Shown here in pieces: positions 27,120 to 38,109 of a stretch of 64,000 bases of DNA. The translations under genes were made by a program, and so were the position numbers. This DNA comes from Terrabacter aerolatus (GTDB taxonomy: Bacteria > Actinomycetota > Actinomycetes > Actinomycetales > Dermatophilaceae): positions 1-64,000 of the forward strand of contig NZ_BJYX01000004.1 in the NCBI RefSeq assembly GCF_007991735.1. The letters are read 5' to 3'. Numbering within the stretch: the first letter of the stretch is position 1; every line of letters begins with the position of its first letter. Below the pieces are notes generated by a model, which did not search any database, was not told where the DNA came from, and worked only from the letters and a program-made list of their open reading frames with translations.

Positions 27120-28093
27120 CCCACGAGACCGGGTCTCGGGAACCGGCTGCCGACCGGGAGCAGCTGCTGGCCGACGTGCGCCCCGTGGCCTTCGGCATCG
27201 CCTACCGGATGCTCGGAAGCGTCAGCGAGGCCGAGGACGTCGTCCAGGAGGCGTTGATCCGAGTGCACGGCGCGCTCGAGTCGGGAGAGCAGATCTCGTC
27301 CCCGCGGGCGTTCACCGCCACCGTGACGACGCGCCTCGCCATGGACGAGCTCCGCTCGGCGCGCGTGCGCCGTGAGCGGTACGTCGGGGACTGGCTGCCG
27401 GAACCCCTCCTCACCGGGGGCCAGGGCGCCGCCCAGGACCCTGCCCGACAGGCGGAGACCGCCGACTCCCTGTCGATGGCGCTGCTCGTGCTGCTGGAGA
27501 CCCTGTCACCCGAGCAGCGCGCGGTCCTGCTGCTGCACGACGTCTTCGGCTACGGCTACGGCGAGGTCGCGACGATCGTGGGCAAGGGCGAGGCCAACGT
27601 GCGCCAGCTCGCGGTCCGCGCGCGACGCCACGTGCAGGACCGCCGGCCCCGGTTCACGACGAGTCCGGAACGGCAGAGCGAGCTGGCGAGCCGCTTCTTC
27701 ACGGCAGCCCGGACGGGCGACCTCGCCGGCCTCGAGTCCCTGCTCGCCCATGACGTCGAGCTCGTCGGCGACGGCGGCGGCAAGGCGCCGTCGCTCGCCC
27801 GCGCGCAGCGCGGCCGCAGCCGGGTCGCGCACACCCTCACCAACTGGCTGCGTGCACTTCGCCGCCTGCCCGAGATGGAGATCCGTCCCACCGAGGTCAA
27901 CGGCGACCCGGGCGCGACCTTCCTCGTCGAGGGTCGGCTGCTCGCGGTCTGGGCCCTCGACATCAGGGACGGCGAGGTCGCAGGCGTCCGGGCGATCGTC
28001 AACCCGGACAAGCTCGTGCACCTCGGCCCGGTGGGTGACGCCAACGCCCTCATCCGCCGGCTCGGTGGCGGTGGTGCACGCGCCGCCGACTGA
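27116..28093 (+). CDS. ECF41-family RNA polymerase sigma factor with SnoaL-like C-terminal domain
   Basis: A 325-residue sigma factor (SigJ-like). Sigma region 2 covers about residues 14-80 ('IAYRMLGSVSEAEDVVQEAL'), region 4 about 115-170 ('LSPEQRAVLLLHDVFGYGY'), and a fused SnoaL-like domain the last 150 residues. The three ECF41 signature motifs are all present: WLPEP (93-97), DGGGK (219-223) and NPDKL (296-300). In this group the C-terminal extension replaces an anti-sigma factor and tunes activity. It is translationally coupled to the epimerase gene and shares its promoter at 26089-26115. The inducing signal is unknown. Confidence 0.92.
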   Translation: MTHETGSREPAADREQLLADVRPVAFGIAYRMLGSVSEAEDVVQEALIRVHGALESGEQISSPRAFTATVTTRLAMDELRSARVRRERYVGDWLPEPLLTGGQGAAQDPARQAETADSLSMALLVLLETLSPEQRAVLLLHDVFGYGYGEVATIVGKGEANVRQLAVRARRHVQDRRPRFTTSPERQSELASRFFTAARTGDLAGLESLLAHDVELVGDGGGKAPSLARAQRGRSRVAHTLTNWLRALRRLPEMEIRPTEVNGDPGATFLVEGRLLAVWALDIRDGEVAGVRAIVNPDKLVHLGPVGDANALIRRLGGGGARAAD

Positions 28094-28200
28094 GGTGCGG
28101 CCTGTGACCGCTGCCGGGACGACCTGGTGGTGTCAGGGGTCGTGATGACGTCGCCGCGCCGGCCTGGCCAGGCACTCTGCGCGCGCCGGACCAGCGAGGT

Positions 28201-28491
28201 TCAGCGCCGGTCGGCGACGACCCACGACGCCGTCGCGCTCACCGCGGCGACGACGAGGACCGAGGGCCACGCGCCGATCTTCTTCGCCAGCACGTGCGAC
28301 GCGCCGAACCCGCCGAGGTAGACGGCCGCGAGCCCCGCGGCTCCGGCTCCCCCGGCCTTGACGACCCACGTGCGCCCGGCGTAGAGGCCGGCCGCACCGA
28401 GCACGATGCCACCCAGGGGCCGGACACCGCTCTCGCGGGCGGCGACGTAGCCACCGACGAGCCCGAGGGCGGCGATCGGGGCTGTCGTCAC
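28201..28491 (-). CDS. Small hydrophobic membrane protein, unknown
   Basis: A 96-residue Gly/Ala-rich protein with three to four hydrophobic segments and a short charged C-terminus 'VVADRR'. I do not recognise a family. The GTG at 28491 is assumed. It converges with the sigma-factor gene and lies about 100 bases downstream of dxs on the same strand, so it could be read through from dxs. A TAGGAT box lies near 28522-28527 on this strand about 30 bases before the start, compatible with a short-leader promoter. Confidence 0.6.
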   Translation of the reverse strand: MTTAPIAALGLVGGYVAARESGVRPLGGIVLGAAGLYAGRTWVVKAGGAGAAGLAAVYLGGFGASHVLAKKIGAWPSVLVVAAVSATASWVVADRR

Positions 28492-28591
28492 ATCGCTTAC
28501 GTGCGTAGCTGCATGCCCTCGATCCTAGGCAGGCGTGCTGTGCGAGGGCTGGGCGGAGCCCCTCGCCGACCGGTGGCCGGGCGAGCGGCGC

Positions 28592-30457
28592 TCAGAGGCG
28601 CTTCTCGAGGTCGAGCACGACCTGGTCGGCCGTGAGCCCGAGCTCCTCGAGGATCTGGACCCGGGACGCGTGGTCGAGGAAGCGCTTCGGTATGCCGTAG
28701 GTGTGCACCGGCACGTCGACGCCGGCGTCGCGCAGGGCGAGCGTCACCGCCGCCCCGACACCACCGCTGACGAGGTTGTCCTCGATGACCGCCACGGCGG
28801 CGGCCCGACGGGCGAGCCCGACGACGTCGTCGCTGACGGGGATGACCCAGCGGGGGTCGACGACCCGTACCGAGCGGCCGTGCGCGGCGATCTTCTCGCC
28901 CGCCTCGATGGCGAGCCCGGCGAACGCGCCCACGCCCACGACGAGCAGGTCGACCTCGTCGCCGGAGTTCTCGAAGAGCACGTCGACGTCCCCGACCGCA
29001 CGCACGGCGGTCACGGGGTCGGCCACGTCGCCCTTCGGGAAGCGGATGACCGTCGGCCCGTCCGAGACGTCGACGGCCTCACGCAGCTGCTTGCGCACCT
29101 GCTCGCCGTCGCGCGGCGCGGCCAGCCGCAGGCCCGGGACGATGGAGGTGAGCGTCATGTCCCACATGCCGTTGTGCGACGCCCCGTCGCTGCCGGTCAC
29201 GCCGGCCCGGTCGAGGATGAACGTGACGCCCGCGTGGTGCAGCGCACAGTCCATGAGCAGCTGGTCGAAGGCGCGGTTGAGGAACGTCGCGTAGACCGCC
29301 ACGACCGGGTGCAGCCCCGAGTAGGAGAGCCCCGAGGCCATCGTCACCGCGTGCTGCTCCGCGATGCCGACGTCGAAGACGCGGTCGGGGTACGCGGCGG
29401 CGAAACCGTCGAGACCGACCGGGATGAGCATGGCCGCGGTGAGGGCCACGACGTCGGGGCGGTCCCGGCCGATCGCCACCATCTCGTCGTTGAACTCGTC
29501 GGTCCAGATGCGGCCGCCGACCTCGAAGGGCAGCCCCGTCTCGGGGTTGATCTTGCCGACGCTGTGGAACTGGTCGGCGTCGTCGTCGATGGCGGGCTGG
29601 TAGCCGCGGCCCTTCTGGGTGATGACGTGCACGATGACCGGCCCGCCGAAGTCCTTGGCCTTGCTCAGCGCCCGCTCGAGCGCCTGCTCGTCGTGCCCGT
29701 CGACCGGGCCGAGGTACTTCAGGCCCAGGTCCTCGAACATGCCCTGCGGCGCGACGATGTCCTTGATGCCCTTCTTGACGCCGTGCAGCGTCTCGAACAT
29801 CGCGCCTCCGACGACCGGCGTCCGGGCGAGCGAGCGCTTGCCCCAGTCGAGGAACCGCTCGTAGCCACGGGTCGTGCGCAGGGTGGCGAGGTGGTCGGCG
29901 AGACCGCCGATCGTCGGCGCGTAGGAGCGCTCGTTGTCGTTGACGACGATGACGAGGGGCAGCGTCTTGTCGACGGCGATGTTGTTGATGGCCTCCCAGG
30001 CCATGCCGCCGGTCAGGGCTCCGTCGCCGATGACCGCGACCGTGTGACGGTCGCTCTCGCCGCTGAGGCGCCGTCCCTTGGCGATGCCGTCGGCCCACGA
30101 GAGCGCCGTCGAGGCGTGGGAGTTCTCCACGACGTCGTGCTCGGACTCGCTGCGGCTCGGGTAGCCGGACAGGCCGCCCTTCTTCTTGAGCTTGCTGAAG
30201 TCCTGGCGCCCGGTGAGGAGCTTGTGGACGTACGACTGGTGCCCGGTGTCGAAGACGAGCGTGTCGCGGGGCGATTCGAAGACCCGGTGCAGGGCGATCG
30301 TCAGCTCGACGACCCCGAGGTTGGGGCCGAGGTGTCCGCCGGTCTTGGAGACCTCGGCGACGAGGAAGGTGCGGATCTCCTCCGCCAGCGCCGGCAGCTG
30401 GTCCGCCGGCAGCGCCTTGAGCGCCGCGGGGCTCGTGATCGTCTCCAGCAGGGCCAC
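28592..30457 (-). CDS. dxs: 1-deoxy-D-xylulose-5-phosphate synthase
   Basis: A 621-residue thiamine-diphosphate enzyme that condenses pyruvate and glyceraldehyde-3-phosphate, the entry step of the MEP isoprenoid pathway. Visible signatures: '[16 protein letters not shown]' and '[10 protein letters not shown]' (catalytic His), the ThDP/Mg motif '[17 protein letters not shown]', and the transketolase C-terminal part '[15 protein letters not shown]'. The GTG at 30457 is preceded by GAGAGG and begins with the usual 'ALLETI' start; the longer reading to 30493 adds 12 unconserved residues. Confidence 0.95.
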   Translation of the reverse strand: MALLETITSPAALKALPADQLPALAEEIRTFLVAEVSKTGGHLGPNLGVVELTIALHRVFESPRDTLVFDTGHQSYVHKLLTGRQDFSKLKKKGGLSGYPSRSESEHDVVENSHASTALSWADGIAKGRRLSGESDRHTVAVIGDGALTGGMAWEAINNIAVDKTLPLVIVVNDNERSYAPTIGGLADHLATLRTTRGYERFLDWGKRSLARTPVVGGAMFETLHGVKKGIKDIVAPQGMFEDLGLKYLGPVDGHDEQALERALSKAKDFGGPVIVHVITQKGRGYQPAIDDDADQFHSVGKINPETGLPFEVGGRIWTDEFNDEMVAIGRDRPDVVALTAAMLIPVGLDGFAAAYPDRVFDVGIAEQHAVTMASGLSYSGLHPVVAVYATFLNRAFDQLLMDCALHHAGVTFILDRAGVTGSDGASHNGMWDMTLTSIVPGLRLAAPRDGEQVRKQLREAVDVSDGPTVIRFPKGDVADPVTAVRAVGDVDVLFENSGDEVDLLVVGVGAFAGLAIEAGEKIAAHGRSVRVVDPRWVIPVSDDVVGLARRAAAVAVIEDNLVSGGVGAAVTLALRDAGVDVPVHTYGIPKRFLDHASRVQILEELGLTADQVVLDLEKRL

Positions 30458-30578
30458 GCTGTGTCGTCCTCTCGGGGGTCGGTGCTCACCCACACGGTGG
30501 GTCGGTCGAGTCTACGGGTCAACGATGGGGCGCTCCCAACAGTGCGCGCAGCACGCTGTCGACCTCGTCACACGACCT

Positions 30579-30974
30579 TCACAACCGGGGCGCGAAGACC
30601 TTGCCCTGAAGGGCCTCGTGCAGCAGCCGCGCCGAGCGCGAGGCGGCCATGAGTCGGATGCCCTCGGCCTCGATCTGCCCGAGGATCTCGGTCAGCGCCT
30701 CGGCCGGCACGTGCGGGCCGATCGCGACGCGCGCCTCGCGCCACGCGTCGCGCATGGCGACGACCTGCCCGTCGATGTGCCGGCCGGCCAGCCAGGCGAG
30801 CGCGATGGGGTGACGCCGCCACCCGGCATACGCCCGGTAGTCCGGGGGGCACTGGTCGAGGAGCCAGAGCACGGCCCGCTCCTCCCAGCCCGGCGTGTGC
30901 GCCGGGGGGACGCCGGGCGGCCACCCAGGAGGGGTGTGTCCGGTCGCGGCGGGAGGCGGGGACTGCATGCTCAC
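30579..30974 (-). CDS. Conserved hypothetical protein next to dxs
   Basis: A 131-residue soluble protein with a Pro-rich N-terminus and a helical body ('WLLDQCPPDYRAYAGWRRHP', 'GQVVAMRDAWREARV', 'ILGQIEAEGIRLMAASRSAR'). I do not know a function. It sits upstream of dxs on the same strand with a 121-base gap and shares a 25-base intergenic region with the divergent VOC gene. Two ATG codons near the start (30974 and 30968) are both possible. Confidence 0.65.
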   Translation of the reverse strand: MSMQSPPPAATGHTPPGWPPGVPPAHTPGWEERAVLWLLDQCPPDYRAYAGWRRHPIALAWLAGRHIDGQVVAMRDAWREARVAIGPHVPAEALTEILGQIEAEGIRLMAASRSARLLHEALQGKVFAPRL

Positions 30975-30987
30975 AGTCTGCCTCGCC

Positions 30988-30993
30988 TAGTCT
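30988..30993 (+). promoter_or_regulatory. -10 box (TAGTCT), probable leaderless promoter
   Basis: GCCTAGTCT ends 6 bases before the ATG of the VOC protein gene; no Shine-Dalgarno sequence is present. The same core (CTAGTCT) precedes the 3-hydroxybutyrate dehydrogenase gene. Confidence 0.55.
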
Positions 30994-30999
30994 CGGACC

Positions 31000-31767
31000 A
31001 TGACGACGGTCAGCTGGGTCACGGCCTTCCTCGACCTGCCGCCGGACGTCCACGAGGCCGGCACCCGCTTCTGGTCGGCGGTGACGGCGTATGCCGTGTC
31101 ACCCCCTCGAGGGGCCGAGGCCGAGTTCACCACCCTGCTCCCACCCGTCGGCGACCCGTTCCTCAAGATCCAGCGCACGACGGGAGACGGCCCCACCACC
31201 CCCGGCCTGCACCTCGACCTGCACGTGACCTCGGCGGCCGCCTCGACCGAACGGGCCGAGGGGCTGGGTGCCCGGGTGGTGCACCGTTCGGAGCACGGCT
31301 ACGTCGTGCTGCACTCGCCCGGAGGCTTCACGTTCTGCTTCGTGCACGAGCCGCTGTCGGACCGGCCGTGGCCGACGCGCTGGCCCCAGGAGCACGAGAG
31401 CGTCGTCGACCAGGTGTGTCTCGACATCCCCGCGGAGCACTACGAGGTCGAGTGCGCCTTCTGGTCGGCGCTGACCGGGTGGCCGGTCAGGGGCTCGGTG
31501 AGCCGGCCGGAGTTCCGCCACCTCGTGCGACCCGACGGCATCCCGCTCCGGTTGCTGCTCCAGCGGCTCGGCCCGTCGCCCGACGGGCCGGTCACCGGTC
31601 ACCTCGACCTCGCCTGCGACGACCGACCCACCGAGGTGGCGCGGCACGTGGGCCTCGGCGCGACCGTGGTGGCCGACCACGGCGGCGGCTGGACGACGCT
31701 GCGCGACCCGGCCGGCGCGTCCTACTGCATCACCGACCGCGACCCGCGCTCCGGTCTCGGCCGCTGA
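31000..31767 (+). CDS. Two-domain VOC (glyoxalase-like) protein
   Basis: A 255-residue protein made of two vicinal-oxygen-chelate modules (about 1-115 and 128-250). Each module ends with a similar pattern: 'VVLHSPGGFTFCFVHE' in the first and 'TTLRDPAGASYCITDRDP' in the second. Both begin with a segment around 'ARFWSAVTAY' or 'CAFWSALTGW'. Such single-chain two-module VOC proteins act as glyoxalases, dioxygenases or drug-binding proteins; nothing here fixes the substrate. Confidence 0.82.
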   Translation: MTTVSWVTAFLDLPPDVHEAGTRFWSAVTAYAVSPPRGAEAEFTTLLPPVGDPFLKIQRTTGDGPTTPGLHLDLHVTSAAASTERAEGLGARVVHRSEHGYVVLHSPGGFTFCFVHEPLSDRPWPTRWPQEHESVVDQVCLDIPAEHYEVECAFWSALTGWPVRGSVSRPEFRHLVRPDGIPLRLLLQRLGPSPDGPVTGHLDLACDDRPTEVARHVGLGATVVADHGGGWTTLRDPAGASYCITDRDPRSGLGR

Positions 31768-31771
31768 CACC

Positions 31772-31807
31772 GGGCTGCGGGGGCTGCGGGGGCTGCGGGG
31801 GCTGCGG
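31772..31807 (+). repeat. 9-bp tandem repeat, four copies (GGGCTGCGG)
   Basis: Four exact copies of GGGCTGCGG run head to tail between the stops of two convergent genes. It is noncoding and G-rich on this strand, so it may be variable in copy number and form unusual secondary structure. Confidence 0.85.
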
Positions 31808-31839
31808 GGAAGGCGGGGCTGGAGGCGCGAGCGGGCGAG

Positions 31840-33180
31840 TCACCAGTTCGGCTCGTGCCGCGGCGCACGCGGCAGGCAGTGACGCTCGGGGTGGATGACG
31901 TAGACGATGCCTCCGCTGTGCGGCACCCAGACGTTCTCGAACTGCTCGCGGTCGTAGACGCCGCGCACCTGGGCGTTGTCACGGACGAGGTGCGAGGCGG
32001 GGTCGTTGCACACGACGTCGCCCGAGCGGGTGAAGCCCACGACGACCATGAGGTGACCGTTCGTGCCGTAGCCCGCTCCGTCGAGCTCGCCCTTGGCGAA
32101 GGAGACCGACGTGACGAGCGGGATGCCTGCCGCGATGAACTCCTCCGCCTCGGTCAACGAGCGCAGCCGCGTGACGAAGGCACGCATCCGCGGACGGCTG
32201 GCGGCGTACGCGGCGTTGAACGGCCAGTTGCCCGCGCCGTCGTAGGTGTAGTCGTAGACGTTGCGCGCAGCGAAGTCCACCTGCGGATCCGTCTCTGCCG
32301 GCAGGGCTTCGGTCACCCAGGCCGTCTCGTCGCGGCGCGGTCCGGCCCCCCAGTAGGCGAGGACCATCGAGGTCGAGGTCGGCGAACACCACGCCTCGCC
32401 GCCGTTGTCCCACTGCGGGAAGTGGCCGATGTGCGTCTCCTGCGAGAAGGTCGGCACGTCGAGGACCCGGCCACGGGCACGTCCGAGCGGGCTGCGCGGC
32501 ACGTGCTCGGTGTCGGGCAGGGCCGACGCCATGGCGCCGACCGACCGCAGCCGGGGCGTCTCCCGGGTGCCGGTGGGCCGCATCAGCCGGACGACGAGCT
32601 GCCACGCGTCGAGCACGTGCCCCGTGCGGGTAGCGAGGGTGTCGGTGTAGACCGTCGCGACCGCGTCGCCCTGCCCGCCCACCGAGGTGCGGTGGATGGC
32701 CCCGCCCTGGGCCGGGTCGTGGCGGCACCAGCGACCGAGCACGTACTCCTTGGTGGCTGCCCCGGCACTCGTCCCGCGCACGCAGACCTCGACCCACGAC
32801 CCGCCCGGCGTGTCGGCGTTCCACGACGACACGAGCTCGGTGAGCCCGAAACCGGGTCGAACGACGGGCGACACCCAGGTGGCGACGTCGTAGCTCCGGG
32901 AGGTCGCGCTCGGGTCGAACGGGTCCACGTGGTCGCGCCGGCCGTCGAACGGACCAACGGTGATCTGGCGACCGCTCCACTCGCGGTAGGCCACGTGCCG
33001 GTCCGAGGTGTCGGACGACCCCGGCGCGGACTGCGCGGACTGCACGAACTGCGCGGACTGCACGGACTGCGCGGAGGCCGGCCCGGTGCCGGCGGTGCCC
33101 ACGAGGGCGGCACCGGTGGCCGACGCGAGGACGACGCGGCGGCTCGGGTAGCCGCTGCTGGGGACGAGGGATCGCGACAT
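31840..33180 (-). CDS. Secreted C39-like cysteine peptidase family protein
   Basis: A 446-residue exported protein. The N-terminus has a twin-arginine-type signal ('SRRVVLASATGAALVGTAG' ending at an ASA site), then a Gln/Ser/Ala repeat (SAQSVQSAQFVQSAQSA) encoded by imperfect 12-24 base repeats. A beta-rich N-terminal domain precedes the C39-like domain with 'FPQWDNGGEAWCSPTSTSMV' (candidate nucleophile Cys) and 'GHLMVVVGFTRSGDVVCNDP' (candidate His/Asp). The family is peptidase_C39_2; the substrate is unknown. A paralogue without a signal lies directly upstream. Confidence 0.85.
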   Translation of the reverse strand: MSRSLVPSSGYPSRRVVLASATGAALVGTAGTGPASAQSVQSAQFVQSAQSAPGSSDTSDRHVAYREWSGRQITVGPFDGRRDHVDPFDPSATSRSYDVATWVSPVVRPGFGLTELVSSWNADTPGGSWVEVCVRGTSAGAATKEYVLGRWCRHDPAQGGAIHRTSVGGQGDAVATVYTDTLATRTGHVLDAWQLVVRLMRPTGTRETPRLRSVGAMASALPDTEHVPRSPLGRARGRVLDVPTFSQETHIGHFPQWDNGGEAWCSPTSTSMVLAYWGAGPRRDETAWVTEALPAETDPQVDFAARNVYDYTYDGAGNWPFNAAYAASRPRMRAFVTRLRSLTEAEEFIAAGIPLVTSVSFAKGELDGAGYGTNGHLMVVVGFTRSGDVVCNDPASHLVRDNAQVRGVYDREQFENVWVPHSGGIVYVIHPERHCLPRAPRHEPNW

Positions 33181-33309
33181 GGCACACCTTCCGGACGGGG
33201 CTGGGCGCGGTCAGTCAACACCGCGTCGTCCGTCCTAGGGGGCTGGCGTGGCAACAATTCTCGCGATGTGGCCGACTCCCGGAAAGAATTTACAGCCGCT
33301 TGACCACCG

Positions 33310-34461
33310 TCAGACCCAGTTGGGCTCCGACGGCGGTGCGGGCAGGGCCACGTCCCGCGGGTGCATGACGTAGGCCAGGCCGCCGTCGCTGCCCAGCCAC
33401 ACCCGCTCGAACTGCTCCCGCGCATAGACGGTCCGGACCTCGTCGTTGCTGGCGATGCGGTGCGAGTTCGGGTCGTTGCTGACGACGTCACCCTCCGCGG
33501 TGAAGCCGACGATCGTGAGCAGGTGCCCGCTGGTCGCGTATCCGGCTCCGTCGAGCTCGTCCTCGCGGAAGGTCACCGACACGACGAGCGGCACCCCCGC
33601 CGCGACGAACGCCTCGGCCTCCCCCAGGTCGCGCAGCCTCGTCACGTAGGCGCGCAGGCCGCGGGAGCCGGCGTAGGCCGTGTTGAACGCCCAGTTGCCG
33701 GCGCCGCCGTAGGCGCGGTCGAAGACCCGTCGCACGGCGTGGACCACCTCGGGGTCGACGGCGTGCCCGACCCAGGCCACCTCGTCGGGCTCGGGACCCC
33801 GGCCCCAGTGCTCGAGCAGCATCGTCGTCGACGTCGGCGAGCACCACGACTGTCCGCCGTTGTCCCACTCGGGGAAGGTGTCGACGTGCAGCCGCTGGGA
33901 GTGCGGCGGGACCGCCACCTCGCTCCCTCGCCCCACACCCCGCACGCTCGTCGGCTCGTCCGGCCGGATGTCGAAACGGGACGCCGCCCCCGCCACGAGC
34001 GTCACCGTGGGCCAGACGATCTCGTCGCACGGCAGCGCAAGAGCCGTCAGCCTCAGCTGCCAACGCTCGACCCCGTGGCCGGGCGCCGCCAGCCAGGTGT
34101 CGGTCTCGACCCGGCCCGACTCGAGGTGCTGGTCGCGCACCGTCGTGCGGGTGACGGGCGACTCGCCCGTCGGGTCGTCCTCCGCCCACCGGGCGAAGGT
34201 GAACCAGGGCCCCCACACGTCCTCCTCGCCGACGCGGCCCTCGACGAGGAGCCACGTGCCCGCGGGCGTCCTCGCGTTCCACGACGGGATGAGCTCCGTT
34301 GCCGCGAAAGGCAACTCGACGACCGGTGACTCCCAGACCCGTGACGCGAAGGTGACCGCTACGGCTCCCTCGACGTGCACGTCGGTGTGGTCCACGTCAG
34401 CCCCGGGTGACCAGTCGAAACCGGACTCCCAGACGGTCAGGATCGCGTGTCGCTCGGTCAC
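33310..34461 (-). CDS. C39-like cysteine peptidase family protein, paralogue without signal peptide
   Basis: A 383-residue protein related over most of its length to its downstream neighbour: 'FPEWDNGGQSWCSPTSTTML', 'GAGNWAFNTAYAGSRGLRAY' and 'GHLLTIVGFTAEGDVVSNDP' correspond to segments there. Cys, His and Asp candidates are conserved. No signal peptide or membrane helix is seen from the GTG at 34461, so it appears cytosolic unless the start is misplaced. CATGCT ends 6 bases before the GTG. The pair most likely arose by tandem duplication. Confidence 0.82.
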   Translation of the reverse strand: MTERHAILTVWESGFDWSPGADVDHTDVHVEGAVAVTFASRVWESPVVELPFAATELIPSWNARTPAGTWLLVEGRVGEEDVWGPWFTFARWAEDDPTGESPVTRTTVRDQHLESGRVETDTWLAAPGHGVERWQLRLTALALPCDEIVWPTVTLVAGAASRFDIRPDEPTSVRGVGRGSEVAVPPHSQRLHVDTFPEWDNGGQSWCSPTSTTMLLEHWGRGPEPDEVAWVGHAVDPEVVHAVRRVFDRAYGGAGNWAFNTAYAGSRGLRAYVTRLRDLGEAEAFVAAGVPLVVSVTFREDELDGAGYATSGHLLTIVGFTAEGDVVSNDPNSHRIASNDEVRTVYAREQFERVWLGSDGGLAYVMHPRDVALPAPPSEPNWV

Positions 34462-34484
34462 GCGACGAGCATGCCATCCGCCCG

Positions 34485-34593
34485 CGTATGCCGTCCGGCC
34501 GGGTCCGAGCGACGACCCACCGCCCGACGAGCCACCGCGAGACGGCTCACCACGGGAGGGCGCGGTCGCGCCCGAGCGGGCGGACGGCATACG
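34485..34593. repeat. Inverted pair of the 13-mer CGTATGCCGTCCG
   Basis: CGTATGCCGTCCG at 34485-34497 and its exact reverse complement at 34581-34593 flank 83 bases of noncoding sequence between the peptidase gene start and the aconitase terminator. Two more exact intergenic copies lie at 46479-46491 and 51332-51344. Confidence 0.85.
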
Positions 34594-34619
34594 CCCCCGG
34601 CCGACCGGACCCGGGACGC

Positions 34620-34664
34620 CGACGGGCCCCGCACGACGCGAGAGGCGGCGTGCGGGGCCCGTCG
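34620..34664 (-). terminator. Hairpin terminator downstream of aconitase
   Basis: A perfect 15-bp GC-rich stem (34620-34634 with 34650-34664) and a 15-base loop, 20 bases beyond the aconitase stop on the minus strand. Confidence 0.7.
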
Positions 34665-34684
34665 GACTGACCGGTGATGCAGCG

Positions 34685-37489
<2,805 letters not shown>

Positions 37490-37531
37490 GTCGGGCTCCT
37501 TCCAGCAACACTGATGTCACGGTGCTCGATT

Positions 37532-37549
37532 TATCTTGACGTCAAGATA
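37532..37549. promoter_or_regulatory. 18-bp perfect palindrome upstream of aconitase, probable operator
   Basis: TATCTTGACGTCAAGATA is a perfect inverted repeat in an AT-rich island 43 bases before the acnA start. It contains TTGACG on the acnA strand, which could be the -35 element. A dimeric repressor bound here would block aconitase transcription. Aconitase repressors such as the TetR-type AcnR are known in corynebacteria, but no regulator gene lies beside it here. Confidence 0.7.
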
Positions 37550-37634
37550 TATCTAACCACATGGGCTCCGCCCTGTCAGTCCCTCCCCTACCCGTCCATC
37601 CTCGTCCCCGTTCGCGTTCCTGTCGCCCTCGGTC

Positions 37635-38060
37635 TCACGCCGGCGCCGCCTCGCCGACGGACTGCTCCAGGGCCGCCCGGAAGGACGGGTCGAGCTCGGA
37701 CTTGGCGCCGGCGGCGGTGTCGAACCACACGTAGGTGATGACGCAGGTCGCCGCGAGCAGCGGCTCCTCGCCGCGACGCCAGATCTCGTGCCGGAGCGAG
37801 AAGGACGACGTGCCGAGCCGGTCGACGGACACCCGGATGTCCGCGTGGTCGAGGGGCTTGAGGCTCGCGGTCCAGTCGATCTCAGCGTGGCGCACGAGAC
37901 CGAGGCGGCCGTGATCGGTGAACCAGTAGGGGCCGTAGCCCACGCTCTCGAGGAAGGCCATCTTCGCGTCCTCGCACCACGTCAGGTAGTGCGAGTTGAA
38001 GACGACACCCGCGAGGTCGATCTCGGAGAACTTCACGGCCACGGGATAGCTGAACGACAT
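37635..38060 (-). CDS. Acyl-CoA thioesterase (4HBT hotdog fold)
   Basis: A 141-residue hotdog-fold thioesterase. 'FSEIDLAGVVFNSHYLTWCEDA' matches the 4-hydroxybenzoyl-CoA thioesterase pattern with the active-site Asp, followed by 'LVRHAEIDWTASLKPLDHADI'. It would hydrolyse an acyl-CoA thioester in the cytosol. The ATG at 38060 begins at the conserved domain; GACGAT ends 6 bases before it. The next gene upstream on this strand ends 49 bases away. Confidence 0.88.
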   Translation of the reverse strand: MSFSYPVAVKFSEIDLAGVVFNSHYLTWCEDAKMAFLESVGYGPYWFTDHGRLGLVRHAEIDWTASLKPLDHADIRVSVDRLGTSSFSLRHEIWRRGEEPLLAATCVITYVWFDTAAGAKSELDPSFRAALEQSVGEAAPA

Positions 38061-38109
38061 GGTCCCATCGTCTCGTGCCCGGGACGCGCCCCCCACAGGC
38101 CCCCTGCCG

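Noticed and set aside
31840-34461. C39 proteins as bacteriocin leader peptidases
   Set aside because: There is no fused ABC transporter and no small double-glycine leader peptide gene nearby; they fit the stand-alone peptidase_C39_2 type instead.
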